Assembly (NCBI GenBank): GCA_942492835.1
Contig: OW818645.1
Span: 3,472,001 to 3,536,000, forward strand
Reading direction: 5' to 3'
Length of the DNA: 64,000 nucleotides
Origin: GWB2-37-7 sp942492835
Lineage (GTDB): Bacteria > Bacillota > Clostridia > Lutisporales > Lutisporaceae
Shown here piece after piece: positions 54,213 through 63,285 of this stretch; position 1 is the first letter of the stretch, and the number at the start of each line of letters is the position of its first letter. The notes under the pieces were generated by a model, which did no database searches, had not been told where the DNA came from, and was given only the letters and a program-made list of their open reading frames with translations. A program made the position numbers and the translations under genes.

Positions 54213-55763
54213 ATGTATAAAAGAAAAATTAGTTTAATTTTAAGCTTGATTTTAATCCTTTCAGTGGTATTGACAGCATGTTCCGGTGGTGGTAGCAATA
54301 ATGACAAAGCTGCTAATAATGGAAGTACCATAAAAGACAGTATTAACTTTAGCATACTATCTGAGCCTGCAACATTAGATCCAAAGTCCACCAATGATAG
54401 CACAGCTCAAATGGTTCAATATCAGATATTTGATACTTTAGTAAGAGAAGAGAAGGATGGAAGCTTAGTACCATCACTAGCAGAAAGCTGGAAAATCTCA
54501 GAAGATGCAACAGAAATAGTTTTTAATTTGAGAAAAGATGTTAAGTTCCATAATGGTGATGTTATGACAGCAGAAGACGTAGCGTTTTCTATAAATAGAT
54601 CCATAGAATCTGCATACACATCAAAAATGACAAACACTATGAAATCAGCAGAGATTGTAGATGCGAACACAGTTAAGCTTATACTTAAATACCCTTATGG
54701 AGCGATACTAGGAGCATTATCATCAGCTAACCTTGCAATAGTAAATAAAAAAGCAGTAGAGGCTGATCCAGAAGGTTTTGCAAGAAATCCAATCGGAACC
54801 GGTGCTTATATGTTTAAGGAATGGAAAAATGGAGAAAAGATAATATTTGAAAGCTTCCCTGATTATTTTAGAGGACAAGCTGCTATAAAAAATCTTTCCT
54901 TTAGAATTATAACAGATGCAAGTACAGGCGTTGTAGCCCTTGAAAACGGTGAGACTGACATTATGGACACACCACCTAAGAGTGAAAGAAAGAACTTAAT
55001 TGAAAACAAGGATTTGACATATTATGAAGCAGACCAAGCTTGTTACTATCTAATAGCCTTCAACAATAAGGAAGGGATATTTAGCAACAAAAAGGTTAGA
55101 GAAGCTGTAAGCTATGCTGTAGACAGAGAATCAATTATTTTAGGTGCAATAGAAGGAGTGGGAATTCCTGTAGAAGCAGCAATGGTTCCAGTTGTTCCAC
55201 AATATCCGGAGGGCTTTAAAGCAAATCCTTATGATCCTGAAAAAGCAAAAGCATTACTTGCAGAAGCAGGATATGCTGATGGTTTTACAGTTAAAATGAA
55301 AACTATACAATCACCTACTTATACAAAGCCTACTGAGGTTATACAAGAACAATTAAGAAATATCGGTATAACAGTTGAAATAGAAATAATGGAAAGAGGA
55401 GCATATTTAGCTGATGTTACTACAGACGCAAATTATGATATCACTTTCTGGGCAATACCTATAACTGTACTTGATGCAGACTTTGCAGCATACTCAGCTT
55501 TCCACAGCAGTATGACTGGCGGAGCAGGAAACTTTACAGAAGTTAATATACCTGAATTAGATAAGCTGTTAGAACAAGGAAGAGTTTCTCAATCTGAAGA
55601 AGAGAGAAAAGAAATCTATTTAAAGGTTGCAGAAATTGTTAAAGAAGAAAGTGTTCTAGTACCATTATTTACTGGTAAGAGATGCATTGCTGCAAATAAG
55701 GATTTAAAAGGCGTGCAGGCTAGTCCAGTATTGAAATACTATATCTTTGACTATGCGTGGTAA
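54213..55763 (+). CDS. Peptide/nickel-type ABC substrate-binding lipoprotein
   Basis: This family-5 solute-binding protein of about 516 residues has a lipoprotein signal with lipobox VLTAC followed by GGGSNN. It shows the DTLVREEKDGSLVPSLAESW and FNLRKDVKFHNGDVMTAEDV segments and the PNPYDPEKAKALLAEAGY-type motif near the middle of the C-lobe. ATG 54213 is preferred to 54207 because AGGAGG directly abuts the latter. It should deliver a di- or oligopeptide-like compound to the permeases downstream. The name dppA-like is only by family. Confidence 0.92.
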   Translation: MYKRKISLILSLILILSVVLTACSGGGSNNDKAANNGSTIKDSINFSILSEPATLDPKSTNDSTAQMVQYQIFDTLVREEKDGSLVPSLAESWKISEDATEIVFNLRKDVKFHNGDVMTAEDVAFSINRSIESAYTSKMTNTMKSAEIVDANTVKLILKYPYGAILGALSSANLAIVNKKAVEADPEGFARNPIGTGAYMFKEWKNGEKIIFESFPDYFRGQAAIKNLSFRIITDASTGVVALENGETDIMDTPPKSERKNLIENKDLTYYEADQACYYLIAFNNKEGIFSNKKVREAVSYAVDRESIILGAIEGVGIPVEAAMVPVVPQYPEGFKANPYDPEKAKALLAEAGYADGFTVKMKTIQSPTYTKPTEVIQEQLRNIGITVEIEIMERGAYLADVTTDANYDITFWAIPITVLDADFAAYSAFHSSMTGGAGNFTEVNIPELDKLLEQGRVSQSEEERKEIYLKVAEIVKEESVLVPLFTGKRCIAANKDLKGVQASPVLKYYIFDYAW

Positions 55764-55789
55764 GATCCTCCCGATATAAATTCCACATT

Positions 55790-55832
55790 TATACATTCAA
55801 GCAGACTAGAATCTGCTTGAATGTATAAAAAA
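55790..55832 (+). terminator. Intercistronic 16-bp hairpin
   Basis: TATACATTCAAGCAGA (55790-55805) pairs perfectly with 55812-55827 with a CTAGAA loop, followed by AAAAAA instead of T. It lies between the binding-protein and permease genes, where such hairpins often protect the upstream mRNA. It could terminate transcription on the other strand. Confidence 0.6.
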
Positions 55833-55986
55833 TCACAAATGTGATACCTAAGTCAATTAATAAATTTTATCATATAAATAATTGAATTTTTATGACTATC
55901 CACTTCCTCAAATATTCTATATTAGTTTATAAGCTACGAGCTTTATAGAGATTATAAGCTTATACAACGGCGAAATAGGAGGTAAA
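55833..55986 (+). other. Intergenic gap before the permease genes
   Basis: No ORF is present. An AT-rich stretch with an AATAGGAGG site ends at the dppB-like start. Confidence 0.35.
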
Positions 55987-56919
55987 ATGTTAAAATATAT
56001 TGGAAAAAGATTTTTGATGATGATTCCCGTAATACTAGGAATATCTCTGATATTATTTATGGTTATGAATTTAACACCAGGAGACCCTGCAAGACTAATA
56101 TTAGGTGAAAACGCATTGCCTTCTGATGTAGCACAGTTAAGAGAAGAAATGGGACTAAACGATAATTTTGCAGTTAGATATGTAAATTATGTAAAGGATG
56201 CACTGAGAGGGGATCTTGGTAAATCCTATAGAACAAATATACCTGTAGCAGAAGAACTGTTCACTAGGTTCCCTACTACCTTAAAGTTAGCCTTTTGGGG
56301 TATGACAATAGCTGTACTGATTGGGATACCCATAGGGATTATTTCAGCAGTAAAGCAATACTCCATAGTAGACGTTATGAGCTTGGGAGCAGCTCTTATA
56401 TTAACCTCAATACCAGGTTTTTGGTTGGGTTTAATGCTAATACTTTTATTCTCCTTAAAGCTGGATTTGCTGCCTGCTACGGGAATAGATACCTGGCGAA
56501 ACTTCATAATGCCAGCTATAACACTTGCAGCGGCTACCATGGCAACCTTAATTAGAATGACACGTTCAACAATGCTTGAGGTTATAAGACAGGACTATGT
56601 AAGAACTGCAAGAGCAAAAGGAGCAGGAGAAACTAGAATAATATTAAAGCATGCTTTAAGGAATGCGTTGCTGCCTGTAATAACTTTAATTGGTATAAAT
56701 TTTGGGATTCAACTGGGTGGAGCGATCATAATTGAAAGCGTTTTTGCGATGCCTGGACTAGGAAGCCTAATGATAACTTCGGTTAGAATGAAGGATGCGC
56801 CTATGGTAATGGCTTCAGTACTATTTGTTGCTATTGTAGCAGGTATTGTAAATTTAATTGTAGATATTTTATATATGTACATTGATCCAAGAATAAAATC
56901 ACAATATGTAAAAAGTTAG
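55987..56919 (+). CDS. ABC transporter permease, DppB-like
   Basis: This 310-residue integral membrane protein begins with LKYIGKRFLMMIPVILGISLILF and has about six membrane helices, the cytoplasmic YVRTARAKGAGETRIILKHALRNALLPV coupling motif (EAA loop) and FGIQLGGAIIIESVFAMPGLG near the end. These define the DppB/OppB family of peptide and nickel importers. A strong AGGAGG precedes the ATG. It works with the permease at 56932. Confidence 0.92.
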   Translation: MLKYIGKRFLMMIPVILGISLILFMVMNLTPGDPARLILGENALPSDVAQLREEMGLNDNFAVRYVNYVKDALRGDLGKSYRTNIPVAEELFTRFPTTLKLAFWGMTIAVLIGIPIGIISAVKQYSIVDVMSLGAALILTSIPGFWLGLMLILLFSLKLDLLPATGIDTWRNFIMPAITLAAATMATLIRMTRSTMLEVIRQDYVRTARAKGAGETRIILKHALRNALLPVITLIGINFGIQLGGAIIIESVFAMPGLGSLMITSVRMKDAPMVMASVLFVAIVAGIVNLIVDILYMYIDPRIKSQYVKS

Positions 56920-56931
56920 TAGGTGGAATAT

Positions 56932-57816
56932 ATGATGAAACTAAAAGTATTATCCCAAAAAACAAAAAAAAGAAGCCAATTAAAATCAATTTTATTTAGG
57001 TACAGAAAAAACAAGCTGGCTATGTTTGGTCTTATTATGTTAGTGATTATGATACTTATTGCGATATTTGCAAACTTTATTTCAGATTATGAGATGGATG
57101 CAATAAGACAAAACATGAAGGCTAGACTTATGACACCTAATATAGAACATATTTTTGGCACAGACCAATATGGAAGAGATTTATTTGCAAGAGTAATATT
57201 TGGAGCGAGAATTTCGCTGTTTGTAGGTATAGTCACCATTGCAATTGCGTTAAGCATAGGTGCTGTAATAGGTGCTTCGGCAGGCTATTATGGAGGTATG
57301 ATAGATAACATACTTATGCGTATAATGGATGTACTATTAGCAATACCATCAACTATTTTAGCTATAGCAATTGTTGCTTCGTTGGGTCCGGGTTTGATGA
57401 ATTTGCTTATAGCTTTGAGTATTTCGAGGATACCACAATTTGCAAGGGTAGTGCGTTCAGCTATTTTATCAATAAAGGGACAAGAATTTATAGAGGCTGC
57501 AAAAGCTTGTGGTACAAAAGACAGCAGAATAATATTAAAGCATATATTACCTAATGCAATAGGTCCAATAATTGTTCAAGCTACCTTGACAATGGCGACA
57601 ACAATATTGACTATAGCAGGATTAAGCTTTATAGGACTCGGAATTCAGCCTCCTACACCGGAATGGGGTTCTATGTTGTCAGATGGCAAGGAACAAATGA
57701 GGTATTATCCTTATTTAGTAGTAATACCTGGAATAGCTATTATTCTGTCAGTCATGTCATTAAATCTTATAGGTGATGGACTAAGAGATGCTCTTGATCC
57801 TAGATTAAAAAACTAA
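56932..57816 (+). CDS. ABC transporter permease, DppC-like
   Basis: This is a permease of about 294 residues with the OppC N-terminal segment (FRYRKNKLAMFGLIMLVIMI), the FGTDQYGRDLFARVIFGARISL motif, and the FIEAAKACGTKDSRIILKHILPNAIGP EAA loop, then GIQPPTPEWGSML near the end. These are hallmarks of DppC/OppC. ATG 56932 follows AGGTGG; the frame also opens at GTG 56923. It lies 12 bases after the dppB-like gene. Confidence 0.92.
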   Translation: MMKLKVLSQKTKKRSQLKSILFRYRKNKLAMFGLIMLVIMILIAIFANFISDYEMDAIRQNMKARLMTPNIEHIFGTDQYGRDLFARVIFGARISLFVGIVTIAIALSIGAVIGASAGYYGGMIDNILMRIMDVLLAIPSTILAIAIVASLGPGLMNLLIALSISRIPQFARVVRSAILSIKGQEFIEAAKACGTKDSRIILKHILPNAIGPIIVQATLTMATTILTIAGLSFIGLGIQPPTPEWGSMLSDGKEQMRYYPYLVVIPGIAIILSVMSLNLIGDGLRDALDPRLKN

Positions 57817-57844
57817 TAGTAATACAAAGTTTAGGAGTGATATT

Positions 57845-58819
57845 GTGACAGAGAAATTACTTGAGATAAATGATTTGTATGTAGTATATGAAACGGATGA
57901 TGCAAATGTATTTGCAGTTAATGGACTAAACCTTTCGATAAACAAAGGAGAAACTCTAGGGCTAGTTGGAGAAACAGGAGCAGGGAAAACAACCATGGCT
58001 TTAAGTGTTATGAAGCTATTGCCTTCAAAAATTGGCAGAATCGTAAGTGGACATATTCAAATGGAAGATGTTGATATTACCAAAGCAACTGAAGCTGATA
58101 TGAGATTAATTAGGGGAGAAAGCATTTCTATGATATTTCAAGACCCTATGACAAGCTTAAACCCTATACTAACTATAGGGGATCAAATAGCTGAGGCTAT
58201 AGAGCTTCATAAAAAAGGTATTAGTAAGCAAGAAATATCAGATCGTGTTGATGAAATATTGCAGCTGGTTGGATTACCCAAAGAAAGAAAGACTGATTAT
58301 CCTCACCAGTTTTCAGGTGGAATGAAGCAAAGAGTAGTTATAGCTATAGCATTAGCTTGTGAACCAAAGCTGCTTTTGGCAGATGAGCCTACTACTGCTT
58401 TGGATGTAACTATACAAGCACAAGTATTGGAAATGATGAAGGATCTAAAGGATAAGTTAAATACAGCAATGATTTTGATAACACATGATTTGGGCGTTGT
58501 AGCTCAAACCTGTGATAGAGTTGCAATAATGTATGCAGGTGAAATAATTGAAGTAGGTACTGCGAAGGATATATTTGAGGGGGAAAAACATCACCCCTAC
58601 ACTGATGGACTTTTTGGTTCTATACCTGACATGACAAAAGTGACAAGACGACTTAATCCTATTGATGGCTTGATGCCTGATCCTACAGATTTGCCAGATG
58701 GCTGCAAGTTTCATACGCGTTGTCCAAAATGCATGGAATTATGTAAAACTGTAAGTCCCGCAAACAATGCAGACAATACTCATACTATTAAGTGTCACCT
58801 GTATGCAAATAGCAAATAG
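57845..58819 (+). CDS. ABC transporter ATPase, DppD-like
   Basis: This 324-residue ATPase has Walker A GETGAGKTT, FQDPMTSLNPI after the Q-loop, a FSGGMKQR signature and Walker B LLLADEPTTALD. The C-terminal oligopeptide-transporter domain has CKFHTRCPKCMELC, a cysteine motif that in related ATPases can hold an iron-sulfur cluster. The start is GTG 57845 with AGGAGTG upstream. Confidence 0.92.
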   Translation: MTEKLLEINDLYVVYETDDANVFAVNGLNLSINKGETLGLVGETGAGKTTMALSVMKLLPSKIGRIVSGHIQMEDVDITKATEADMRLIRGESISMIFQDPMTSLNPILTIGDQIAEAIELHKKGISKQEISDRVDEILQLVGLPKERKTDYPHQFSGGMKQRVVIAIALACEPKLLLADEPTTALDVTIQAQVLEMMKDLKDKLNTAMILITHDLGVVAQTCDRVAIMYAGEIIEVGTAKDIFEGEKHHPYTDGLFGSIPDMTKVTRRLNPIDGLMPDPTDLPDGCKFHTRCPKCMELCKTVSPANNADNTHTIKCHLYANSK

Positions 58820-58865
58820 TTCTCATGCATTTGTCATGAAAATTTATGATGAAAGGATTAAATAA

Positions 58866-59819
58866 ATGAGTGTGCCTTTAATTCAAACAAAAGACTTAAA
58901 AAAATACTTCAAAACTTCAAAAGGCGATCTTCATGCTGTTGATGGTGTAAATCTTTCCATAGATAAGGGTAAAACACTTGGTGTAGTTGGGGAGTCAGGC
59001 TGCGGTAAGTCCACACTTGGCAGAGTCATGCTGAGACTTTTGGATGCAAGTGGCGGAGAAGTATTATTTGAAGGTAAAAATATATTAAATTACAATAAAA
59101 AAGAAATGTTTAAAATGAGAAAAGAGATGCAGATAATATTTCAAGATCCTTATGCATCATTGAACCCTAGAATGACTATAAGCGAGATTATAGCAGAGCC
59201 TATTTATGTATGTAAAACAATAACAAACAGAAAAGAAATTGACAAAAAGGTTAGCGATCTAATGGAAACCGTAGGTCTTGCTGACCGTTTTATGAACACC
59301 TATCCTCATGAATTGGACGGAGGCAGAAGACAACGTATAGGTATAGCAAGAGCACTAGCACTAGATCCTAAGTTTATCGTATGTGATGAGCCGGTATCAG
59401 CGCTAGATGTATCTATTCAAGCTCAAATATTGAATCTGCTTATGGATTTGCAAGAACAGCGAGGACTGACTTATATGTTTATTACTCATGATTTGAGTGT
59501 TGTAAAACATATAAGTCAGGAAATCGCGGTAATGTATCTGGGACAATGTGTGGAGAGAGCTTCGTCAGAAGAATTGTTCAAAGTACCACTTCATCCATAT
59601 ACACAAGCCTTGTTAAATGCAATTCCAGTACCTAGCTTAAAAGGTAATATAAAGATGAAGAGCATTATAAAAGGCGAATTAACAAGTCCGATTAATCCCA
59701 AGCCAGGTTGCAGATTTGCTGCAAGATGTCCAATGGCAAAAAGTATTTGTACAGAAAAAAATCTTCAACTGAAAGAAATTGAAACAGGACACTATGTTGC
59801 TTGTACTTTATATGAATAA
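58866..59819 (+). CDS. ABC transporter ATPase, DppF-like
   Basis: This 317-residue ATPase has Walker A GESGCGKST, FQDPYASLNPR, Walker B FIVCDEPVSALD and the C-terminal GCRFAARCPMAKSIC motif. The signature reads LDGGRRQR instead of LSGGQ, with Asp in place of Ser. It pairs with the DppD-like ATPase. The operon ends with a terminator 20 bases later. Confidence 0.9.
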   Translation: MSVPLIQTKDLKKYFKTSKGDLHAVDGVNLSIDKGKTLGVVGESGCGKSTLGRVMLRLLDASGGEVLFEGKNILNYNKKEMFKMRKEMQIIFQDPYASLNPRMTISEIIAEPIYVCKTITNRKEIDKKVSDLMETVGLADRFMNTYPHELDGGRRQRIGIARALALDPKFIVCDEPVSALDVSIQAQILNLLMDLQEQRGLTYMFITHDLSVVKHISQEIAVMYLGQCVERASSEELFKVPLHPYTQALLNAIPVPSLKGNIKMKSIIKGELTSPINPKPGCRFAARCPMAKSICTEKNLQLKEIETGHYVACTLYE

Positions 59820-59839
59820 TATTTTATAGAAAATAATTG

Positions 59840-59880
59840 GAAGCATAATATGCCATGATGACATATTATGCTTCTTTTTT
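59840..59880 (+). terminator. Terminator of the sigma-54-driven operon
   Basis: GAAGCATAATATG (59840-59852) pairs perfectly with 59862-59874, followed by TTTTTT. Confidence 0.9.
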
Positions 59881-60331
59881 ACGCATATATGTCAATTATT
59901 GTACAAGCATTTATATAAAGCTTCTTATATTTATTATCATTCTAAATAAACTAACGCTTATTGGATAAAAAAAATATAGAGAATATGCAATTACATATTG
60001 ACAAGTATAATTATACATTATATATTATAATTATGCGTTAATGAAGACTTGAAGAAAAAGTGGACTTTGAGGTTGTTTTAAACTTTGTTGTCTGTTTTGT
60101 CGTATTATGAAAAGCTTATAAATGAGAGCGTTGCATGAATTTAACTTAGAAAGGAGGTAGTGCAAATATAAGATATGTATGTATGTACTTGGATGAAATA
60201 TGATTAATTTTCTGAAAAGGATTATTTAAAAAAGTATATATATGCAATGATGAGTATAAAATTCATAGGTCAAATATTACATGCAAGTTAAAAATTATAA
60301 AAAGGTATCTATTATTAAGGGGGAAATTTAT
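59881..60331 (+). other. Long leader before the amino acid transporter genes
   Basis: This 451-base stretch has no real ORF. A promoter is likely at 59998-60026 (TTGACA, 17 bases, TATATT), which leaves a leader of about 300 bases. It contains AAAGGAGGT at 60150-60158 with no well-spaced long ORF behind it. I recognise no known riboswitch or T-box motif. Confidence 0.45.
59998..60026 (+). promoter_or_regulatory. Promoter of the amino acid ABC transporter operon
   Basis: TTGACA at 59998-60003 and TATATT at 60021-60026 are separated by 17 bases. Confidence 0.65.
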
Positions 60332-61168
60332 ATGAAAAAAAGTTTTTTTAAAAATGTAGTAGCAGTTATTCTTATGTTTTCACTAATATTTACACTAAGT
60401 GCATGTAGTGCAAAGGCAGATAATGCAGGCACAACAGGAGATAAGCAAGAACCAGTATCAAAGCTTGAAAAGATAAAAGCTAAAGGTAAGATTGTTCTGG
60501 GTACATCTGCTGATTATCCACCTTATGAGTTTCACAAAGAAGTATCAGGCAAAGATCAAATTGTAGGCTTTGACATTGATATAGCAAAAGCAATTGCAAA
60601 TGACTTAGGTGTCGAGCTGGAGATAAAAGACATGAAGTTTGAAGGCTTGTTGGCTGCACTAGTAGTTGATGATATTGATTTTGTTGTTGCAGGTATGGTT
60701 CCAAAAGAAGAGAGAAAGCAAAGCGTTGATTTTTCCACTCAGTATTATCAAGCAGAGCAAAGCGTACTAATTAGAGCGGAGGATGCTGATAAAATTAAAT
60801 CCATTGCTGATTTAAAGGGATTGAAAATTGGTGTACAAAAATCAACTATTCAAGAGGATGTTGCAAAAGAAAAGATAGAAGCAGCAGAAATAAAGTCATT
60901 AAGCAAAATTACAGATTTAGTGCTTGAGCTGAAAAACAGTAAGATTGATGCTGTTGTACTGATAGCTCCAGTGGCAAATGCATATACAAACAACAACAAG
61001 GATCTTGTTGTTCCAGAAATTTCTTTAGGTATAGAAGATGGAGTTGCCATTGCTATAAATAAAGGGAACAGCGAACTTTTAGACGCTATAAACAAATCCC
61101 TAGACAAAATGATAAAAGCAGGCACTATTGATAAGTTTATTGAGGATGCAACATTATTATCTGAGTAA
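60332..61168 (+). CDS. Amino acid ABC substrate-binding lipoprotein (family 3)
   Basis: This is a lipoprotein of about 278 residues with lipobox LSAC near residue 24. The family-3 solute-binding fold shows in KGKIVLGTSADYPPYEFHKE, VGFDIDIAKAIANDLGVELEIKDM, GLLAALVVDDIDFVVAGM and a C-terminal NKSLDKMIKAGTIDKFIED. It should bind a polar amino acid for the permease and ATPase downstream. ATG 60332 has an AAGGGGGAA site. Confidence 0.9.
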   Translation: MKKSFFKNVVAVILMFSLIFTLSACSAKADNAGTTGDKQEPVSKLEKIKAKGKIVLGTSADYPPYEFHKEVSGKDQIVGFDIDIAKAIANDLGVELEIKDMKFEGLLAALVVDDIDFVVAGMVPKEERKQSVDFSTQYYQAEQSVLIRAEDADKIKSIADLKGLKIGVQKSTIQEDVAKEKIEAAEIKSLSKITDLVLELKNSKIDAVVLIAPVANAYTNNNKDLVVPEISLGIEDGVAIAINKGNSELLDAINKSLDKMIKAGTIDKFIEDATLLSE

Positions 61169-61219
61169 GCTTAATTGATTAACAAAACATATAATATCCA
61201 TGAATAGGAGGTCTAAGAG

Positions 61220-61882
61220 GTGAATTTTTCATTTTTACGCGAATATTATGGCTTCTTTATAGATGGAGCCACTATAACCTTATTCTTATCTTTCTTTGGA
61301 GTAGCTCTTGGGATAATACTAGGAGTGCTACTGGCTCTTATGAAGCTATCAAAGAACTTACTGCTAAAGACCTTTTCTTCCTCCTACATTGAGCTGGTGA
61401 GAGGAACGCCGCTTCTGGTACAGCTATATATAATATATTATGGACTTCCAAGACTGTTAGGAGTGGATTTTGGCGATATTACCCTAGGTATTATTGCTAT
61501 TTCATTAAACAGTGCGGCATATGTAGGTGAAATAATTCGAGCAGGGATTCTGTCTATAGATAAAGGTCAGATGGAGGCAGCTCGTTCCTTGGGAATGTCT
61601 CATAAAATGGCAATGATTTATATAATCATACCTCAAGCATTTAAGAATATACTTCCTGCTCTGGGAAACGAGGTTATTGTACTTATTAAAGAATCATCTA
61701 TTGTATCTGTAGTAGGCATACATGATTTGATGTATAATGCGGATACAATAAGGGGTAATACTTATCTGCCCTTTGAGCCTTTGATTATTGCAGCAGCTAT
61801 ATATTTTACTATAACCTTTATACTTTCAAAGTTGTTAGGTTTATTGGAAAGGAGGATGAGGGCTGGTGATTCAAGTATCTAA
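61220..61882 (+). CDS. Amino acid ABC transporter permease (HisM/GlnP-like)
   Basis: This 220-residue permease starts at GTG 61220 (AGGAGG 11 bases upstream). It contains the YIELVRGTPLLVQLYIIYYGLP motif and the EAARSLGMSHKMAMIYIIIPQAFKNILPALGNE EAA loop that define the polar amino acid family, with about five membrane helices. It overlaps the ATPase gene by 17 bases. Confidence 0.93.
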   Translation: MNFSFLREYYGFFIDGATITLFLSFFGVALGIILGVLLALMKLSKNLLLKTFSSSYIELVRGTPLLVQLYIIYYGLPRLLGVDFGDITLGIIAISLNSAAYVGEIIRAGILSIDKGQMEAARSLGMSHKMAMIYIIIPQAFKNILPALGNEVIVLIKESSIVSVVGIHDLMYNADTIRGNTYLPFEPLIIAAAIYFTITFILSKLLGLLERRMRAGDSSI

Positions 61883-62594
61883 TCTTCAAAAAAAGTTTAA
61901 AGATTTGCATGTATTAAAGGGTATTGATTTAAAGATAGAGCAGGGTGAGGTTGTGGTGGTGATTGGACCTAGCGGCTCTGGCAAAAGCACTTTTTTAAGA
62001 TGCCTTAACCTTCTTGAAACACCCACAGCTGGGGAAGTTATCTTTGAGGGAGTCTCTATTACAGATAAACATAATGATATCAACAAGCTTCGTGAAAAGA
62101 TGGGTATGGTTTTCCAGCAGTTTAATTTATTCCCTCACATGACAGTTTTACAAAACATTACCTTAGCACCTATAAAGGTCAAAAAGCTGACAAAGGAAAA
62201 GGCTGAGGAGATTGCCTTTGGACTTCTAAAACGAGTAGGCTTGGAGGATAAGGCTAAAGCTTATCCCAAGCAGCTATCAGGAGGTCAAAAGCAAAGAGTG
62301 GCAATAGCAAGAGCACTTGCTATGTCTCCTGATGTAATGCTTTTTGATGAACCTACATCGGCACTAGATCCAGAGATGGTAGGTGAGGTATTGGATGTTA
62401 TGAAAAAATTAGCTTCAGAGGGAATGACTATGGTAGTAGTAACCCACGAAATGGGCTTTGCAAAGGAAGTTAGCAACAGGGCATTGTTTATGGATGAAGG
62501 CATAATCGTTGAAGAAGGGTGTCCAGAAGAGCTTTTCAACAACCCTAAGCATCCAAGAACAAAAGATTTCTTAAGTAAAATATTGAAAAATTGA
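61866..62594 (+). CDS. Amino acid ABC transporter ATPase (GlnQ/HisP-like)
   Basis: This 242-residue ATPase has Walker A GPSGSGKST, FQQFNLFPHMTVLQNI after the Q-loop, signature LSGGQKQR and Walker B VMLFDEPTSALDPEMVGEVL. This pattern is typical of GlnQ/HisP. The start is GTG 61866 inside the permease gene. It completes the three-gene importer. Confidence 0.94.
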   Translation: MIQVSNLQKKFKDLHVLKGIDLKIEQGEVVVVIGPSGSGKSTFLRCLNLLETPTAGEVIFEGVSITDKHNDINKLREKMGMVFQQFNLFPHMTVLQNITLAPIKVKKLTKEKAEEIAFGLLKRVGLEDKAKAYPKQLSGGQKQRVAIARALAMSPDVMLFDEPTSALDPEMVGEVLDVMKKLASEGMTMVVVTHEMGFAKEVSNRALFMDEGIIVEEGCPEELFNNPKHPRTKDFLSKILKN

Positions 62595-62613
62595 ATGCAT
62601 GCAAATTTTCTCA

Positions 62614-62652
62614 TAAAAAAGAAGCTTGAATCATTGAGATTCAAGCTTCTAT
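62614..62652. terminator. Terminator between glnQ-like gene and tRNA-Sec
   Basis: AGAAGCTTGAATC (62620-62632) pairs perfectly with 62638-62650. The run of A before it gives TTTTTT on the minus strand, so it is best suited to end the tRNA-Sec transcript, and also follows the ABC ATPase on the plus strand. Confidence 0.85.
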
Positions 62653-62678
62653 ATATGTACTAACCATGTTGGCATATT

Positions 62679-62775
62679 TGGCGGGGGTATGTGGGAATCG
62701 AACCCACCCGCGAGGCTACTAACCCCGTATACAGGTTTTGAAGACCAGAGGGCACACCAGCACCCATCTACCCCC
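62679..62775 (-). tRNA. selC: tRNA-Sec (selenocysteine, anticodon TCA)
   Basis: A 97-base minus-strand tRNA with encoded CCA has the marks of tRNA-Sec. The anticodon loop is CTTCAAA (anticodon TCA, 62741-62739). There is a very long variable arm (TATACGGGGTTAGTAGCCTCGCGG region), a T arm GTGGG-TTCGATT-CCCAC, and a G-rich acceptor paired with ATACCCCC. Its length and the UGA-reading anticodon exclude an ordinary tRNA. It implies that the organism makes selenoproteins. Confidence 0.93.
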
Positions 62776-62843
62776 ATGTGTTTTAATTATTGACACTTAA
62801 TTATTATAACATACAAGTTATTTGCTTTCAATTTTAATTTACA

Positions 62844-62885
62844 TAATAAAAACCGAAAATCAACTCAGTAAAAGTTGTTTCGGTT
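62844..62885 (-). terminator. Terminator of the SASP gene
   Basis: On the minus strand AACCGAAA (62885-62878) pairs with TTTCGGTT (62858-62851), with an inner CAACT/AGTTG helix, followed by a T-rich tract (TTTTTATT). Confidence 0.75.
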
Positions 62886-62915
62886 AATAAAGCATTTTAT
62901 ATAACACTTCTTTAC

Positions 62916-63188
62916 TTATTGATACTTATTGATTTGCATATTGTTTGCCATTTCCTGCTTCATTTGATTTATTATTCTTCTAACCATTTCGCCTCCAACT
63001 TTACCACAGTCCTTGGAAGTGAAATTGCCTTTATCTTCAATAGAAAAGTTAATTCCTAGATCTGATGCCACTTGTGTTTTGAAACTATCTAAAGCATTTT
63101 TTGCTTCAGGAACAAGTATATTTGTTCTTGATTTGCTTTTGCGTACACCTTTTATTGTTTTAAATGTTATATCTGTGTTTCTATCCAC
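62916..63188 (-). CDS. Alpha/beta-type small acid-soluble spore protein, variant
   Basis: This protein of about 90 residues has the alpha/beta SASP core: VPEAKNALDSFKTQVASDLGIN, then CGKVGGEMVRRIINQMKQEM, matching the helix-turn-helix that coats spore DNA. GTG 63188 follows AAAGGTGG at good distance; the frame is also open from 63200. At the site where the germination protease GPR usually cuts (E followed by I/F-A-S-E) the sequence is QVASD, so cleavage may be altered. It has an N-terminal extension of about 25 residues compared with classic SASPs. It shows that the host forms endospores. Confidence 0.85.
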   Translation of the reverse strand: MDRNTDITFKTIKGVRKSKSRTNILVPEAKNALDSFKTQVASDLGINFSIEDKGNFTSKDCGKVGGEMVRRIINQMKQEMANNMQINKYQ

Positions 63189-63285
63189 ATAAAACACCAC
63201 CTTTCAATATTAGTATTCTATGGAACGAGAAAATAATAAGTTGTAAATATAGTCGGAAAAAATATTAAGTTACAAAATAGCTTTT

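Noticed and set aside
60150..60208. Leader peptide (MYVCTWMKYD) before the amino acid transporter
   Set aside because: The AGGAGGT lies about 17 bases from the ATG, too far for efficient initiation, and no attenuator hairpin pair was found.
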